The position numbers and the translations under genes are program-made. This document shows positions 18,321-25,173 of a stretch of 64,000 bases of DNA, piece after piece. The notes under the pieces are model-generated. The model was not told the DNA's origin. It did not search any database and saw only the letters and a program-made list of their open reading frames with translations. The stretch comes from Alcanivorax sp. DG881 (GTDB taxonomy: Bacteria; Pseudomonadota; Gammaproteobacteria; Pseudomonadales; Alcanivoracaceae): positions 2,374,039-2,438,038 of the forward strand of contig NZ_DS989915.1 of NCBI RefSeq assembly GCF_000155615.1. The letters run 5' to 3'. Each line of letters starts with the position of its first letter. Positions within the stretch are counted from its first letter, which is position 1.

Positions 18321-18338
18321 TTAGAGTAATTACTCTAA
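18321..18338. promoter_or_regulatory. Perfect 18-bp palindromic operator
   Basis: TTAGAGTAATTACTCTAA is identical on both strands. It lies between the divergent aldehyde dehydrogenase and TetR genes, 42 bases before the TetR start, and is a very likely binding site for that regulator, controlling both directions. Confidence 0.8.
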
Positions 18339-18379
18339 GAGTCAACATCGTGTATCGAAAAGACCACATTTGGCCCCTT

Positions 18380-19081
18380 ATGACCAGCACCAAAGATCGC
18401 ATTCTGGAAACCAGCCTCTCCCTGTTCAACCGCCAGGGGGAACGCAACGTGACGACCAATCACATTGCGGATGCCTTGGGAATCAGCCCGGGCAACCTGT
18501 ACTACCACTTCCGCAACAAGGGCACGATTGTGGCGGCTCTGTTCGACCGCTATCAGCTCCAGCTGCTGGCTCTGCTGGAAGCGCCACAGGGGCCGTTAAG
18601 CTGGCAAGTGAAGGTGCATTATTTCGAGGGGTTGCTGGCGTCCATGTGGCAGTACCGGTTTTTCCACCGGGATCTGTCTCACTTTCTGCACGCGGACCCG
18701 GCACTGGCGGCCCGTTATCAGCAGTTTGTGGAAACGGTGCTGGTGCGCGGGACGGTGATTTACGAGGAGTTGCGCAGCAGCGGGATTCTGGCGCTGGACG
18801 ATGAGCAGCTACAGGGCTTGATGGTCAATACCTGGGTACTGATGTCTTCGTGGGCGGCCCTGATACATGGCCTGCGCCCGGACGCGGCGGCAGATGAAGG
18901 CCTGGATGAGCGCCTGATGCGCCATGGCGTCTATCAGATCATCTGCCTGGAGGAGCCCTTCCTGAAAGGGGAGGCCCGGGAGCATCTGGCGGAAATGAAG
19001 GCGCGCTACCGGGCGGCGGACAACACCAGCGAATTGTTGCTGGGCCATATGCCCAGGCTGGACAGAACCGGCAGCGAATAG
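18380..19081 (+). CDS. TetR-family regulator of the alcohol/aldehyde operon
   Basis: A 233-residue repressor. The N-terminal HTH (TKDRILETSLSLFNRQGERN, then TTNHIADALGISPGNLYYHF) is a canonical TetR domain. The C-terminal two thirds are helical and probably bind a hydrophobic ligand, perhaps a fatty acyl compound. The frame extends upstream to 18308, but that would place the coding region over the operator. The ATG at 18380 (MTSTKDR) is the sensible start. The divergent layout with a palindrome in the shared promoter suggests autoregulation and control of the oxidation operon. Confidence 0.88.
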   Translation: MTSTKDRILETSLSLFNRQGERNVTTNHIADALGISPGNLYYHFRNKGTIVAALFDRYQLQLLALLEAPQGPLSWQVKVHYFEGLLASMWQYRFFHRDLSHFLHADPALAARYQQFVETVLVRGTVIYEELRSSGILALDDEQLQGLMVNTWVLMSSWAALIHGLRPDAAADEGLDERLMRHGVYQIICLEEPFLKGEAREHLAEMKARYRAADNTSELLLGHMPRLDRTGSE

Positions 19082-19118
19082 CTGCCCTTTCATCCCGCTG
19101 CCGCTATAAAAACGGTTT

Positions 19119-19177
19119 ACCACTGAGGGCACAGAGAACACTGAGGGAAACCCTCATTTCTCAGTGTGCTCTGTGGT
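19119..19177. repeat. Word-repeat hairpin (CACTGAG/CACAGAG type)
   Basis: The left arm (ACCACTGAGGGCACAGAG and further to 19147) is pairable with the right arm 19151-19177, which ends CTCTGTGGT. The arms consist of degenerate repeats of a CACAGAG-like word. The element lies after the TetR gene. Confidence 0.55.
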
Positions 19178-19340
19178 GAAGGCGCCAGGCTTATCCCTGC
19201 TAAGAACCCATCCCACCAATCCCTTTCAAGCGCGGGCGTTGATGATCGCTGAATGTCTGGTTGTCAGTTTGCGGATGTTCCCTCCCCATGTTTGTTTTGC
19301 TCGCCATCCCGCCGTTTTTCACCAGCGCGCAAGTTGAATA

Positions 19341-19358
19341 TGTAGGATATGGCTTACA
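19341..19358. promoter_or_regulatory. Imperfect dyad resembling the one at 7863
   Basis: TGTAGGATATGGCTTACA shares 13 of 18 positions with the perfect palindrome at 7863-7880 and the same TAAA follows. It could be a weaker site for the same unknown regulator. Confidence 0.3.
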
Positions 19359-19599
19359 TAAATTTGTAAGTGGTTGAGCTAAAGTGATTTTTTAAATTTG
19401 GCAGTGCAAGAAAAGTCGGGACTAAAATTCCTGTTCAACACGCAAGTGCAAGAAAATCCAGGTGATAATGATTCCTGGCTTGCGGATAAAGCACTGGTCG
19501 GCTTGGTTTTTTGAGTAGATTCGGCGAAGAATGGGAACGGGGATAAATTGCAAAGTGATATATCGCATCTGCAATTGAATATGCTGTTAGGCTTCTGAA

Positions 19600-19842
19600 A
19601 TGCACAAAATAGGCGCTCTAATATCGTTAATAGGCTATTTTTCTAGGCTGGCGATCCTGATTATTCTTGGGTATGCAGCTAGGGAAAGTCTTAACTCTTT
19701 TGGGCGGTTCGAAGTTTTAGAAGGTATCGCGTACTTGCTATACGCTTGTGTTGGCGGGCCCATAGTCTATGTAATTGGAAATATAATAATAGGCATTGGG
19801 GTTTCAATCTCGGAAAAGGGGGTGGGAGATGAACTGGATTAG
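19600..19842 (+). CDS. Cassette 1 ORF a: small membrane protein
   Basis: An 80-residue protein with two predicted membrane segments (LISLIGYFSRLAILIILGYA and a second around YLLYACVGGPIVYVIGNIII) and a short acidic tail. No family is recognised. The start lies 8 bases inside the cassette after the core site, the usual tight spacing of cassette genes. Its 3' end overlaps the next ORF by 14 bases, so the two products are probably made together. Confidence 0.6.
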   Translation: MHKIGALISLIGYFSRLAILIILGYAARESLNSFGRFEVLEGIAYLLYACVGGPIVYVIGNIIIGIGVSISEKGVGDELD

Positions 19843-20026
19843 CGGTGCATTTTTTCTTTTGGCCATACATTCAATCGGTATGATTTTATTTATTCATGCG
19901 AACAACGAATGGTATTACCAAAAGGCCTTCGCGGCTGGAGTGGAGCCAAATCTTGCAGCTGCAACTGTTTCAAAGCTCATTTTGGCAGCTATAGGGATTG
20001 GAGTTGGCGTGTGGCTGCTCAACTAA
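19829..20026 (+). CDS. Cassette 1 ORF b: second small membrane protein
   Basis: A 65-residue hydrophobic protein with an N-terminal membrane segment (FFLLAIHSIGMILFI) and a C-terminal one (LILAAIGIGVGVWLL), joined by a polar loop. The start at 19829 has GGGAG just before it; an earlier ATG at 19796 would add 11 residues inside the previous ORF. The stop codon is directly followed by the attC site. Function unknown. Confidence 0.6.
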   Translation: MNWISGAFFLLAIHSIGMILFIHANNEWYYQKAFAAGVEPNLAAATVSKLILAAIGIGVGVWLLN

Positions 20027-20028
20027 TA

Positions 20029-20103
20029 GCCTAACAATTCGTGGCAGTTCGCGCCTTTCGGCGCCGGACTCGCTACGCTCGCCGCTGCACAGGGGCGTTA
20101 CGT
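20029..20103 (+). repeat. attC site of cassette 1 (75 bp)
   Basis: R'' GCCTAAC, spacer AATTC, L'' GTGGCAG, then an imperfect stem, L' CTGCAC and R' GTTACGT. L'' pairs with L' when one G is left unpaired (GTG[G]CAG against GTGCAG), the extrahelical base that directs strand choice in attC recombination. Confidence 0.85.
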
Positions 20104-20116
20104 TGCAAGGTGAAGT

Positions 20117-20647
20117 ATGAAGCAAGCATCACGGTTCATGCCCAAGTACGAGCCTAGAAGGGCAAGCAAGCCTGCGCTAGTTGCTTTTTTCGTCATAGCG
20201 CTGGCAGTCGTTATTTATCAGCCTTGGTACCTGCTAGTGGCTGCAGGAATAGCCATTTTAGTAATAGCTTGGAGTGCAATAGATCAGCCTAAAGTAGAGA
20301 GACATTTCCAAGATTTGTGCAAAGAGCGTAGTGGTTTATCTATCTGTGAATTTGCCAAGGAATTTGATCCAAAGGTCGTAGATACTTGGATTATCCGAGC
20401 AGTCTATGAGCAGCTTCAAGCCGCACTTCCAACTAAGCAACGTGTACCTATAACGGCTTCAGATGGGCTATTCGACACATTGATGCTTGATCAAGATGAT
20501 CTCGATCTGGATTTAGTTGAGGAAATTGCGCAACGAACTAGCCGAAGTTTTGATGGCTACGAAAGTAACCCTTACTACGGCAAGGTGACAACGGCACGAA
20601 ACTTGGTGTTATTTTTCAATCATCAGGCCCGTGCCAGTGCAACGTAA
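20117..20647 (+). CDS. Cassette 2 ORF: membrane-anchored protein of unknown function
   Basis: A 176-residue protein with two closely spaced N-terminal membrane segments (ALVAFFVIALAVVIYQ, LLVAAGIAILVIAW) and a soluble C-terminal domain. The soluble part contains MLDQDDLDLDLVEEIAQRT and later ESNPYYGKVTTARNLVLFF. The acidic LDxDDLD helix region is reminiscent of acyl-carrier-like DUF1493 proteins, but no phosphopantetheine serine is obvious in a DSL motif. The stop codon lies inside the R'' box of its attC, as is common for cassette genes. Confidence 0.6.
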   Translation: MKQASRFMPKYEPRRASKPALVAFFVIALAVVIYQPWYLLVAAGIAILVIAWSAIDQPKVERHFQDLCKERSGLSICEFAKEFDPKVVDTWIIRAVYEQLQAALPTKQRVPITASDGLFDTLMLDQDDLDLDLVEEIAQRTSRSFDGYESNPYYGKVTTARNLVLFFNHQARASAT

Positions 20648-20746
20648 CAAGCGGCTGCACCGGATAAATTTCCGCTGTCATCTTTTGTGCATAAAGCCGC
20701 ACAAAAGCCGCCATCAAAAATTTACCCGGTGAGCCGGGCGTTAGGT
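20642..20746 (+). repeat. attC site of cassette 2 (105 bp)
   Basis: R'' ACGTAAC, spacer AAGCG, L'' GCTGCACCGG, L' CCGGTGAGCC and R' GTTAGGT. L'' pairs with L' with one extrahelical G (GGCT[G]CACCGG against GGCTCACCGG), and the stem continues through ATAAATTT/AAATTTAC. Confidence 0.88.
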
Positions 20747-20750
20747 TGTG

Positions 20751-21119
20751 ATGAGATACAAGTGCCAAAATTGTGGTGAGCTTTTCTCTCCCCGTAATGC
20801 GGGATGCGAGGATTGGAGGGAAAAGAAGCTGTCTTTTATATGTCCTCATTGTGGCGTTTATCTAAAAAGGCCTGAGAATTTTATCAAAGAAAAGGGTTGG
20901 AAGGGTGCGGCTCCTACACTGATAAGATATTGCTTGGTAGCATTTGGCTTGCAGTTTTTAGCTATATATCTCGGTGCTAACCATCCATTGGTACTTGTCA
21001 TTGTTGGAGGGGTTGCCTTGATTGCTTTGTTCCTTTACGCATGGAGAGCGCCTGAAGAAGTGAGGCTGGTTGAGGTTATTGTGCCGCAACCTAACAAGAA
21101 GCTCCAGTCCGACCGCTGA
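20751..21119 (+). CDS. Cassette 3 ORF: zinc-ribbon membrane protein
   Basis: A 122-residue protein. A CxxC pair at the N terminus (YKCQNCGELF) and a second CPHCG about 25 residues later form a probable zinc ribbon. Two membrane segments follow (LIRYCLVAFGLQFLAIYLG, LVLVIVGGVALIALFLYAW), ending in a short cytosolic tail. A GTG three bases upstream (20748) could also initiate. The C-terminal codons and the stop lie within the attC site, so the attC stem encodes the last residues. Function unknown. Confidence 0.65.
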   Translation: MRYKCQNCGELFSPRNAGCEDWREKKLSFICPHCGVYLKRPENFIKEKGWKGAAPTLIRYCLVAFGLQFLAIYLGANHPLVLVIVGGVALIALFLYAWRAPEEVRLVEVIVPQPNKKLQSDR

Positions 21120-21145
21120 CGCGGCGGCTGAGCATGGCGTTATGC
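21089..21145 (+). repeat. attC site of cassette 3 (57 bp)
   Basis: R'' ACCTAAC, spacer AAGAA, L'' GCTCCAG, L' CTGAGC and R' GTTATGC. L'' pairs with L' with one extrahelical C (GCT[C]CAG against GCTCAG). This is the shortest complete site of the array and overlaps the 3' end of its gene. Confidence 0.85.
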
Positions 21146-21180
21146 GAGAAAATAAGACAGATCCGCTCTAAGGAACAAGC

Positions 21181-21774
21181 ATGGAAAAACTATTGATCGG
21201 TGTCTCAGGCGTAATCCTAGGTGCAATTCTTACAGTGGCCAGAGAATTCTGGAACGATTATAGAACCAAGAAGAAGAAAGCCCAATTTTTAGCAATCAGG
21301 GTAACTACAATGCTTGATCGTTTTGTTGAAGGCTGCGTTTCAGTCGTAAGTGACGATGGCGAAATGTACGGAAGAGATGAGCAAGGATGTCTACGTGTAA
21401 ACTCAACTACTCCAGTATTAAACTTCGATTCGCTTGATGTTGACTGGCAATCCCTTCCTTTTGATCTTATGTATGAAATTCTTAACTTCCCTTTAGGAAT
21501 CGAAGAGGCCAATGGAATGATTGGCAGTGTTTGTGAACATGTTGCATCCCCGCCCGATTACGAAGAAGGCTTCGAGGAGAGGCATTTCCAATATTCAAAT
21601 CTTGGCCTCCAAGCTTATGAGTTATCAAAGAAGATACGGGAAAGGTATGGCATGCCAAAAAATGAATTCAAGTACTGGAATCCAATTGATTTTCTTGAAA
21701 AAAATAAGAAAGAGATAGATGAGAGAAGAGCTAAACGTGAAGAACGTGCAGCCAAATTTTACCAAAGCGCATAA
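21181..21774 (+). CDS. Cassette 4 ORF: N-terminally anchored unknown protein
   Basis: A 197-residue protein with one N-terminal membrane segment (LLIGVSGVILGAILTVA) followed by a basic stretch (RTKKKKAQ). A long soluble domain follows, and a highly charged C-terminal helix (EKNKKEIDERRAKREERAAK) that may be a coiled coil. No catalytic motif or family is recognised. The stop codon is part of R'' GCATAAC. The gene is AT-rich compared with the host genes. Confidence 0.6.
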   Translation: MEKLLIGVSGVILGAILTVAREFWNDYRTKKKKAQFLAIRVTTMLDRFVEGCVSVVSDDGEMYGRDEQGCLRVNSTTPVLNFDSLDVDWQSLPFDLMYEILNFPLGIEEANGMIGSVCEHVASPPDYEEGFEERHFQYSNLGLQAYELSKKIRERYGMPKNEFKYWNPIDFLEKNKKEIDERRAKREERAAKFYQSA

Positions 21775-21846
21775 CAAGTGGCGGCAGTCAGACCAAATTT
21801 CCGCTCCTCCGTCGCTCCAATTTGCCTGCTGCGCCAGGCGTTAATC
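21769..21846 (+). repeat. attC site of cassette 4 (78 bp)
   Basis: R'' GCATAAC, spacer AAGTG, L'' GCGGCAGTCAG, L' CTGCTGCGCC and R' GTTAATC. Pairing leaves two extrahelical bases (GGCG[G]CAG[T]CAG against GGCGCAGCAG), a classic attC configuration; CAAATT/AATTTG extends the stem. Confidence 0.88.
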
Positions 21847-21861
21847 TCAAAGAGGAAACCC

Positions 21862-22350
21862 GTGAGGGATCTCATAAAAAGAATTCAAAACACTCCTGAT
21901 TGCAGGGTTTTTCCGCCCAAAGGCATTCCCAAAATACCGGATCATTTGTCGCTTCCGTTAGATGTCCAGTCTTTTTATTCATTGGCCGGGGGAGCGGTCC
22001 TATTGCAAAACTCCCTTTCACCGTACGAGATACCTGAGCCCCAGAATTTCGTTCCCTCCAACGAGATTATTTTTCCAGAGGGGTACGACTGGGATTTACC
22101 GGAAAATGATAGGTCATATGATTGGTATGTTGCCGCTAACAGCGGGCCAGAACAATATATTTCGATAGATTTGAATCCAGATAGACTGGGGCGATGCTAC
22201 GATAGCTTTTGGCAACTACATGCAACGGAGGATGCGGAAATCGTAGCACTTAGTTTCCGGGAAATGATTGAGCACCTTTTAGATCATAGAGGTGACGGCC
22301 CGTACTGGGTTGAAGATGGATTTCCGCGTCTTGGTTTTGCCTACGACTAA
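21862..22350 (+). CDS. Cassette 5 ORF: SMI1/KNR4 (SUKH)-like protein
   Basis: A 162-residue soluble acidic protein. The pattern IPDHLSLPLDVQSFYSLAGG, followed about 70 residues on by YISIDLNPDRLGRCYDSFW and a final FREMIEHLLDHRGDG, fits the SUKH fold, common among immunity proteins of polymorphic toxins and in phage/mobile DNA. The GTG at 21862 has AGAGGA 6 bases before it; the frame continues upstream to 21778, but that start would lie inside the previous attC. No toxin partner is present in the window. The identification is by pattern only. Confidence 0.65.
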   Translation: MRDLIKRIQNTPDCRVFPPKGIPKIPDHLSLPLDVQSFYSLAGGAVLLQNSLSPYEIPEPQNFVPSNEIIFPEGYDWDLPENDRSYDWYVAANSGPEQYISIDLNPDRLGRCYDSFWQLHATEDAEIVALSFREMIEHLLDHRGDGPYWVEDGFPRLGFAYD

Positions 22351-22352
22351 GA

Positions 22353-22384
22353 GATTAACAAGTCACGCAAGGCGGACGTTGTAG
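22353..22384 (+). repeat. Shortened terminal attC of cassette 5
   Basis: R'' GATTAAC exactly complements the left core GTTAATC of its own cassette, but only 18 bases separate it from a core-like GGACGTTGTAG. No L''/L' pair of normal length is present, so the central stem seems to have been lost. It probably marks a damaged right end of the array. Confidence 0.6.
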
Positions 22385-22429
22385 TTCCCCCGCTTTAGTG
22401 GACACCTTCTCTTAACCAGAGTTGCCCTA

Positions 22430-22487
22430 AGGGCACGCAGAAGGGCACAGAAGGGCACGGGGTCAGACCTCACATTTCACTGACCTC
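22430..22487. repeat. GGGCAC word repeats with a GGTCAG/CTGACC hairpin
   Basis: Three to four degenerate copies of AAGGGCAC(AG) run from 22430 to 22459. They are followed by GGTCAG (22461-22466) and CTGACC (about 22480-22485) as arms of a hairpin around ACCTCACATTTCA. This resembles GGGGTCAGACC-type extragenic repeats. It lies between the cassette array and the hydrolase gene. Confidence 0.45.
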
Positions 22488-22557
22488 CATGGCATCCTGG
22501 CATGACCCCATGTTGTTATTGGCCTTGCGTCCCCCTCTCTGCCGAGAACCATCCCTG

Positions 22558-23544
22558 TCAGCGAAACCCAAACCCCTGCACAAACGCCAGCAGGCGTTGC
22601 TCCAGCCAGTAACGTTGGCTTTTATCCCCTACAAACCCTACATGCCCGCCGTAATCACTCACTTCCAGCGTTACGGCAGGCCCCAGTTCTTCCTGGTGCG
22701 GCAGGGTTTGCGGTGTCATGAAGGGGTCGTCGCGGTTCTGCAGCATCAAGGTCGGGGTGCGAATCTGCAGCAGCTTGGGGCCGGCGGAGCATTGTGCGTA
22801 ATAGTGGTAGGCGCTACGGAAACCGTATAGCGGCGCGATGATCTGGTCGTCGTAACGCCAGAACGAGCGGATGCCGCTCATGTTCAGGCGATGCAGGCGC
22901 TTGGCTTCCGGGGGATTCACCTCGTCCAGATGGGCTTTCTGAACGGCAAAATTGCCCAGCAAGGCTTTCAGCAGGTGCTGGCGGTACAGTTTCGACAGGC
23001 CCTGATCCAGCCGGTTGGCGCAGATGTCCAGCCGCAAGGGGGAGCAGACTGTGGCCACGGCACTCAGGTCGCCATTGTCCCGGTGGGCCAACCAGTTCAG
23101 CAGGCGGCTGCCGCCGAGTGAAACGCCAATGGCAATGCGATGCCCGGTGGGGTTCTCATGGAACACATGCTTGATGACCGCATCCACATCGTCCACTTCC
23201 CCGGCGTGGTAGCACAGGGCGGTGTCGTTGGGTTTCTTGGCGCCCCGGCTGTTGATGGCCACGGAACGAATGCCCGCCTCGGCCAGCACCTTCTGCATGC
23301 CGCGCATGTAATGGGAGTCGCTGCAGCCGGACAGCCCATGCAGTAACAGCACGGTGAGCTGCCCCGGTCGACTTTCCGGCCCGGCCCAGTCCAGCAGTAA
23401 ATAGTCACCGTCTTTCAGGTTCAGCCGCTCGCTGCGCCGTGTCACTTCGGGCAGGCTGCGGCCCATGGGCCCCCACAGGGTCTGCAGGTGCGGGTTGCGT
23501 AACCATAGTGGCGGTCGAAATGCTGACCGTACGATCTCGCCCAT
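22558..23544 (-). CDS. YheT-family alpha/beta hydrolase
   Basis: A 328-residue soluble hydrolase. It opens with FRPPLWLRNPHLQTLWG, diagnostic of the YheT/EMB8 group. The first strand and oxyanion region are VLLLHGLSGCSDSHYMRG, the nucleophile elbow is IGVSLGGSRLLNWLA (GxSxGG) near residue 145, then come an acid in MLQNRDDPFM and a His in DYGGHVGFVG near the C terminus. The family hydrolyses short esters and is linked to fatty-acid or polyhydroxyalkanoate breakdown. The ATG at 23544 fits the family N terminus; one at 23637 is possible. It is divergent from rsmE. Confidence 0.85.
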   Translation of the reverse strand: MGEIVRSAFRPPLWLRNPHLQTLWGPMGRSLPEVTRRSERLNLKDGDYLLLDWAGPESRPGQLTVLLLHGLSGCSDSHYMRGMQKVLAEAGIRSVAINSRGAKKPNDTALCYHAGEVDDVDAVIKHVFHENPTGHRIAIGVSLGGSRLLNWLAHRDNGDLSAVATVCSPLRLDICANRLDQGLSKLYRQHLLKALLGNFAVQKAHLDEVNPPEAKRLHRLNMSGIRSFWRYDDQIIAPLYGFRSAYHYYAQCSAGPKLLQIRTPTLMLQNRDDPFMTPQTLPHQEELGPAVTLEVSDYGGHVGFVGDKSQRYWLEQRLLAFVQGFGFR

Positions 23545-23649
23545 AGGCAGGGTCTCATCCAGCGGGAAGGAAAAATCACGCCTGACGCGTGGCGCACGTA
23601 TGGTAGCCTTTTGTTTTTCTCGCTGGCAGCTATTCATGACGGAGATTCC

Positions 23650-24369
23650 ATGCCGCGCCGTTTTTTTGATGATCAGGATTTCCTCTCCGGGCAAGCCGTA
23701 GAGCTGGGGGCCAGCGCCAGTCACCACATTGGCAAGGTGTTGCGCATGGCGGTGGGCGATGAGTTGGTGGTGTTCAACGGTCGTGGCGGTGAATGGTTGG
23801 CGAGTATCGCTGCCATCAGCAAGAAAGCCGTCACCATCGAACCGCAGGCGTTTACTGATGAAGACCGCACTGCCCCGCTGGCGGTGACGGTGGCGTTGCC
23901 GATGATCAAGGGCGAGCGCATGGATTATGCGATCCAGAAAGCCACCGAGCTGGGTGCCGGGGAGTTGGTGATTCTCGACACCGAACGCTGCGAAGTGCGC
24001 CTCAAGGGTGAGCGCCAGGACAAGAAGCTGGCCCATTGGCAGCAGGTGGCGATCAGTGCGTGCGAGCAGTGCGGGATGAACCGGGTGCCTGCCGTGCGTG
24101 GCGTGTTGAGTCTGCGTGACTGGCTGGCGTCGGACCTTCCCGCCCTGAAGTTGATTGCCCACCCGGGTGAAAAGCCCTTCTCTCCGGCTGCCTTGCAGAC
24201 GCAACCCGCACTGGCATTGCTGACGGGGCCGGAAGGCGGGTTTTCCGATGACGAGTTGCAGCGCGCAGCGGATGCCGGGTTTACCCCTTTCGCCCTGGGC
24301 AACCGGGTGCTGCGGGCGGAAACCGCCCCGGTGGCGCTATTGGCAGCGCTGTGGGCGTGGTGGGGATAA
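23650..24369 (+). CDS. rsmE: 16S rRNA (uracil-1498-N3)-methyltransferase
   Basis: A 239-residue SPOUT-fold enzyme that methylates U1498 of 16S rRNA using SAM. It has the N-terminal RNA-binding PUA-like region (SHHIGKVLRMAVGDELVVFNG). The trefoil-knot motifs are KGERMDYAIQKATELG, LTGPEGGFSDDEL (SAM loop) and LGNRVLRAETAPVALLA. The size matches E. coli RsmE (243). The start is set by GGAG at 23641 and the conserved MPRRFF opening. Its stop overlaps the next start (TAATG). Confidence 0.95.
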   Translation: MPRRFFDDQDFLSGQAVELGASASHHIGKVLRMAVGDELVVFNGRGGEWLASIAAISKKAVTIEPQAFTDEDRTAPLAVTVALPMIKGERMDYAIQKATELGAGELVILDTERCEVRLKGERQDKKLAHWQQVAISACEQCGMNRVPAVRGVLSLRDWLASDLPALKLIAHPGEKPFSPAALQTQPALALLTGPEGGFSDDELQRAADAGFTPFALGNRVLRAETAPVALLAALWAWWG

Positions 24370-25025
24370 TGACATTGCAGCAAGGAAAACTGATTCAGTG
24401 GGATGATGCCAAGGGTTATGGCTTTATTGTCCCTTGTGATGGTGGTGACAGGGTATTTGTTCATATCAGTGCTTTTGTAGCTAGGCGAGCCAGGCCCTCA
24501 ATAGGGGACAAGGTCCGATACCGCGCTAGGAGAGACAGAAATAAGGGGCTACGAGCTGAAGAAGTGCTTGGTCCTCGGCAATGCCAAGACAGAATCCCGG
24601 TAGGGGTGTTGGTTGCAATGGTTGCGGCGGCTGTGTTCTTGGGCGGGGTTCTATGGTTGAGTCGGGATTATGTGTTTTCGCCTTTTTTGGTAGCGGCATT
24701 GGTAGCGCTCAGTATTATCACGCTGTTGTTCTATGGCTGGGATAAACGGGCAGCAGTAAAATCGAAACCGCGGACGCGGGAGGACACCCTTCATCTACTG
24801 GCGCTGACGGGAGGTTGGCCGGGGGCGTTGATCGCCCGACCATTGTTTCGCCACAAGACGCGAAAACAGCCGTTCACGGGCATATTTTGGGCCACAGCTA
24901 TTTGCAATGCCGCAGCGGTATTGTTTTTCTTGGTGGGGGAGCAAGCCGCTCCGTTTCGTGATTGGCTGGATATTGAAGCCATGCAGTGGCGGATTCTTAT
25001 GCAGCCATTTATCCCTCTTCGTTGA
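24369..25025 (+). CDS. Cold-shock domain/DUF1294 membrane fusion protein
   Basis: A 218-residue protein in two parts. Residues 1-65 are a cold-shock-like OB fold (GKLIQWDDAKGYGFIVP with the RNP1-like KGYGFI, and RVFVHISAF as RNP2), predicted to bind single-stranded nucleic acid. From about residue 78 two hydrophobic segments precede a DUF1294 domain (FYGWDKRAAVKSKPRTREDT, LTGGWPGALIARPLFRHKT), an integral-membrane module of unknown role. The fusion is known in proteobacteria. The start codon overlaps the rsmE stop by one base, so the genes are co-transcribed. Confidence 0.85.
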   Translation: MTLQQGKLIQWDDAKGYGFIVPCDGGDRVFVHISAFVARRARPSIGDKVRYRARRDRNKGLRAEEVLGPRQCQDRIPVGVLVAMVAAAVFLGGVLWLSRDYVFSPFLVAALVALSIITLLFYGWDKRAAVKSKPRTREDTLHLLALTGGWPGALIARPLFRHKTRKQPFTGIFWATAICNAAAVLFFLVGEQAAPFRDWLDIEAMQWRILMQPFIPLR

Positions 25026-25173
25026 TGCCGTTTATGGCCATCGGTATAAGTGCAGTGGCAGACTTGTTTTTGTCTATTGTTAGTGCAGCAGACGTAGCAG
25101 GAAGAGCGCCAATGCTGTTAGCCAGTCCGATTGTTGCCCCGCTGGTCTTCACCCTTAATACGTTCTCTGTGGA

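Larger units (their letters stand above)
19082..19585. other. 504-base intergenic region upstream of the cassette array
   Basis: No gene and no integrase fragment is visible. It holds a word-repeat hairpin (19119-19177), an 18-base imperfect dyad (19341-19358) and two exact copies of AGTGCAAGAAAA at 19403-19414 and 19445-19456, 42 bases apart. The composition becomes AT-rich from about 19330. The direct repeats could be remnants of an attI-like site, but that is speculative. Confidence 0.45.
19586..22384 (+). mobile_element. Integron cassette cluster without integrase (CALIN), five cassettes
   Basis: Five consecutive gene cassettes in one orientation. Each left edge is a GTTRRRY-like core (GTTAGGC 19586, GTTACGT 20097, GTTAGGT 20740, GTTATGC 21139, GTTAATC 21840). 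The R'' box at the end of each cassette is its exact reverse complement (GCCTAAC 20029, ACGTAAC 20642, ACCTAAC 21089, GCATAAC 21769, GATTAAC 22353). That is expected only if each cassette was once a circle carrying one attC. Four attC sites fold with extrahelical bases. No intI gene is found on either side within the window. The cassette ORFs are AT-richer than the surrounding chromosome. Confidence 0.9.

Noticed and set aside
19082-19585. An integron integrase gene or fragment next to the cassettes
   Set aside because: No tyrosine-recombinase frame is present in any of the six frames here or at 22385-22557, so the array is treated as integrase-free within the window.
21778-21861. Upstream extension of the cassette 5 ORF
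   Set aside because: This part lies within the attC site of the previous cassette; the GTG at 21862 with AGAGGA is a better start.
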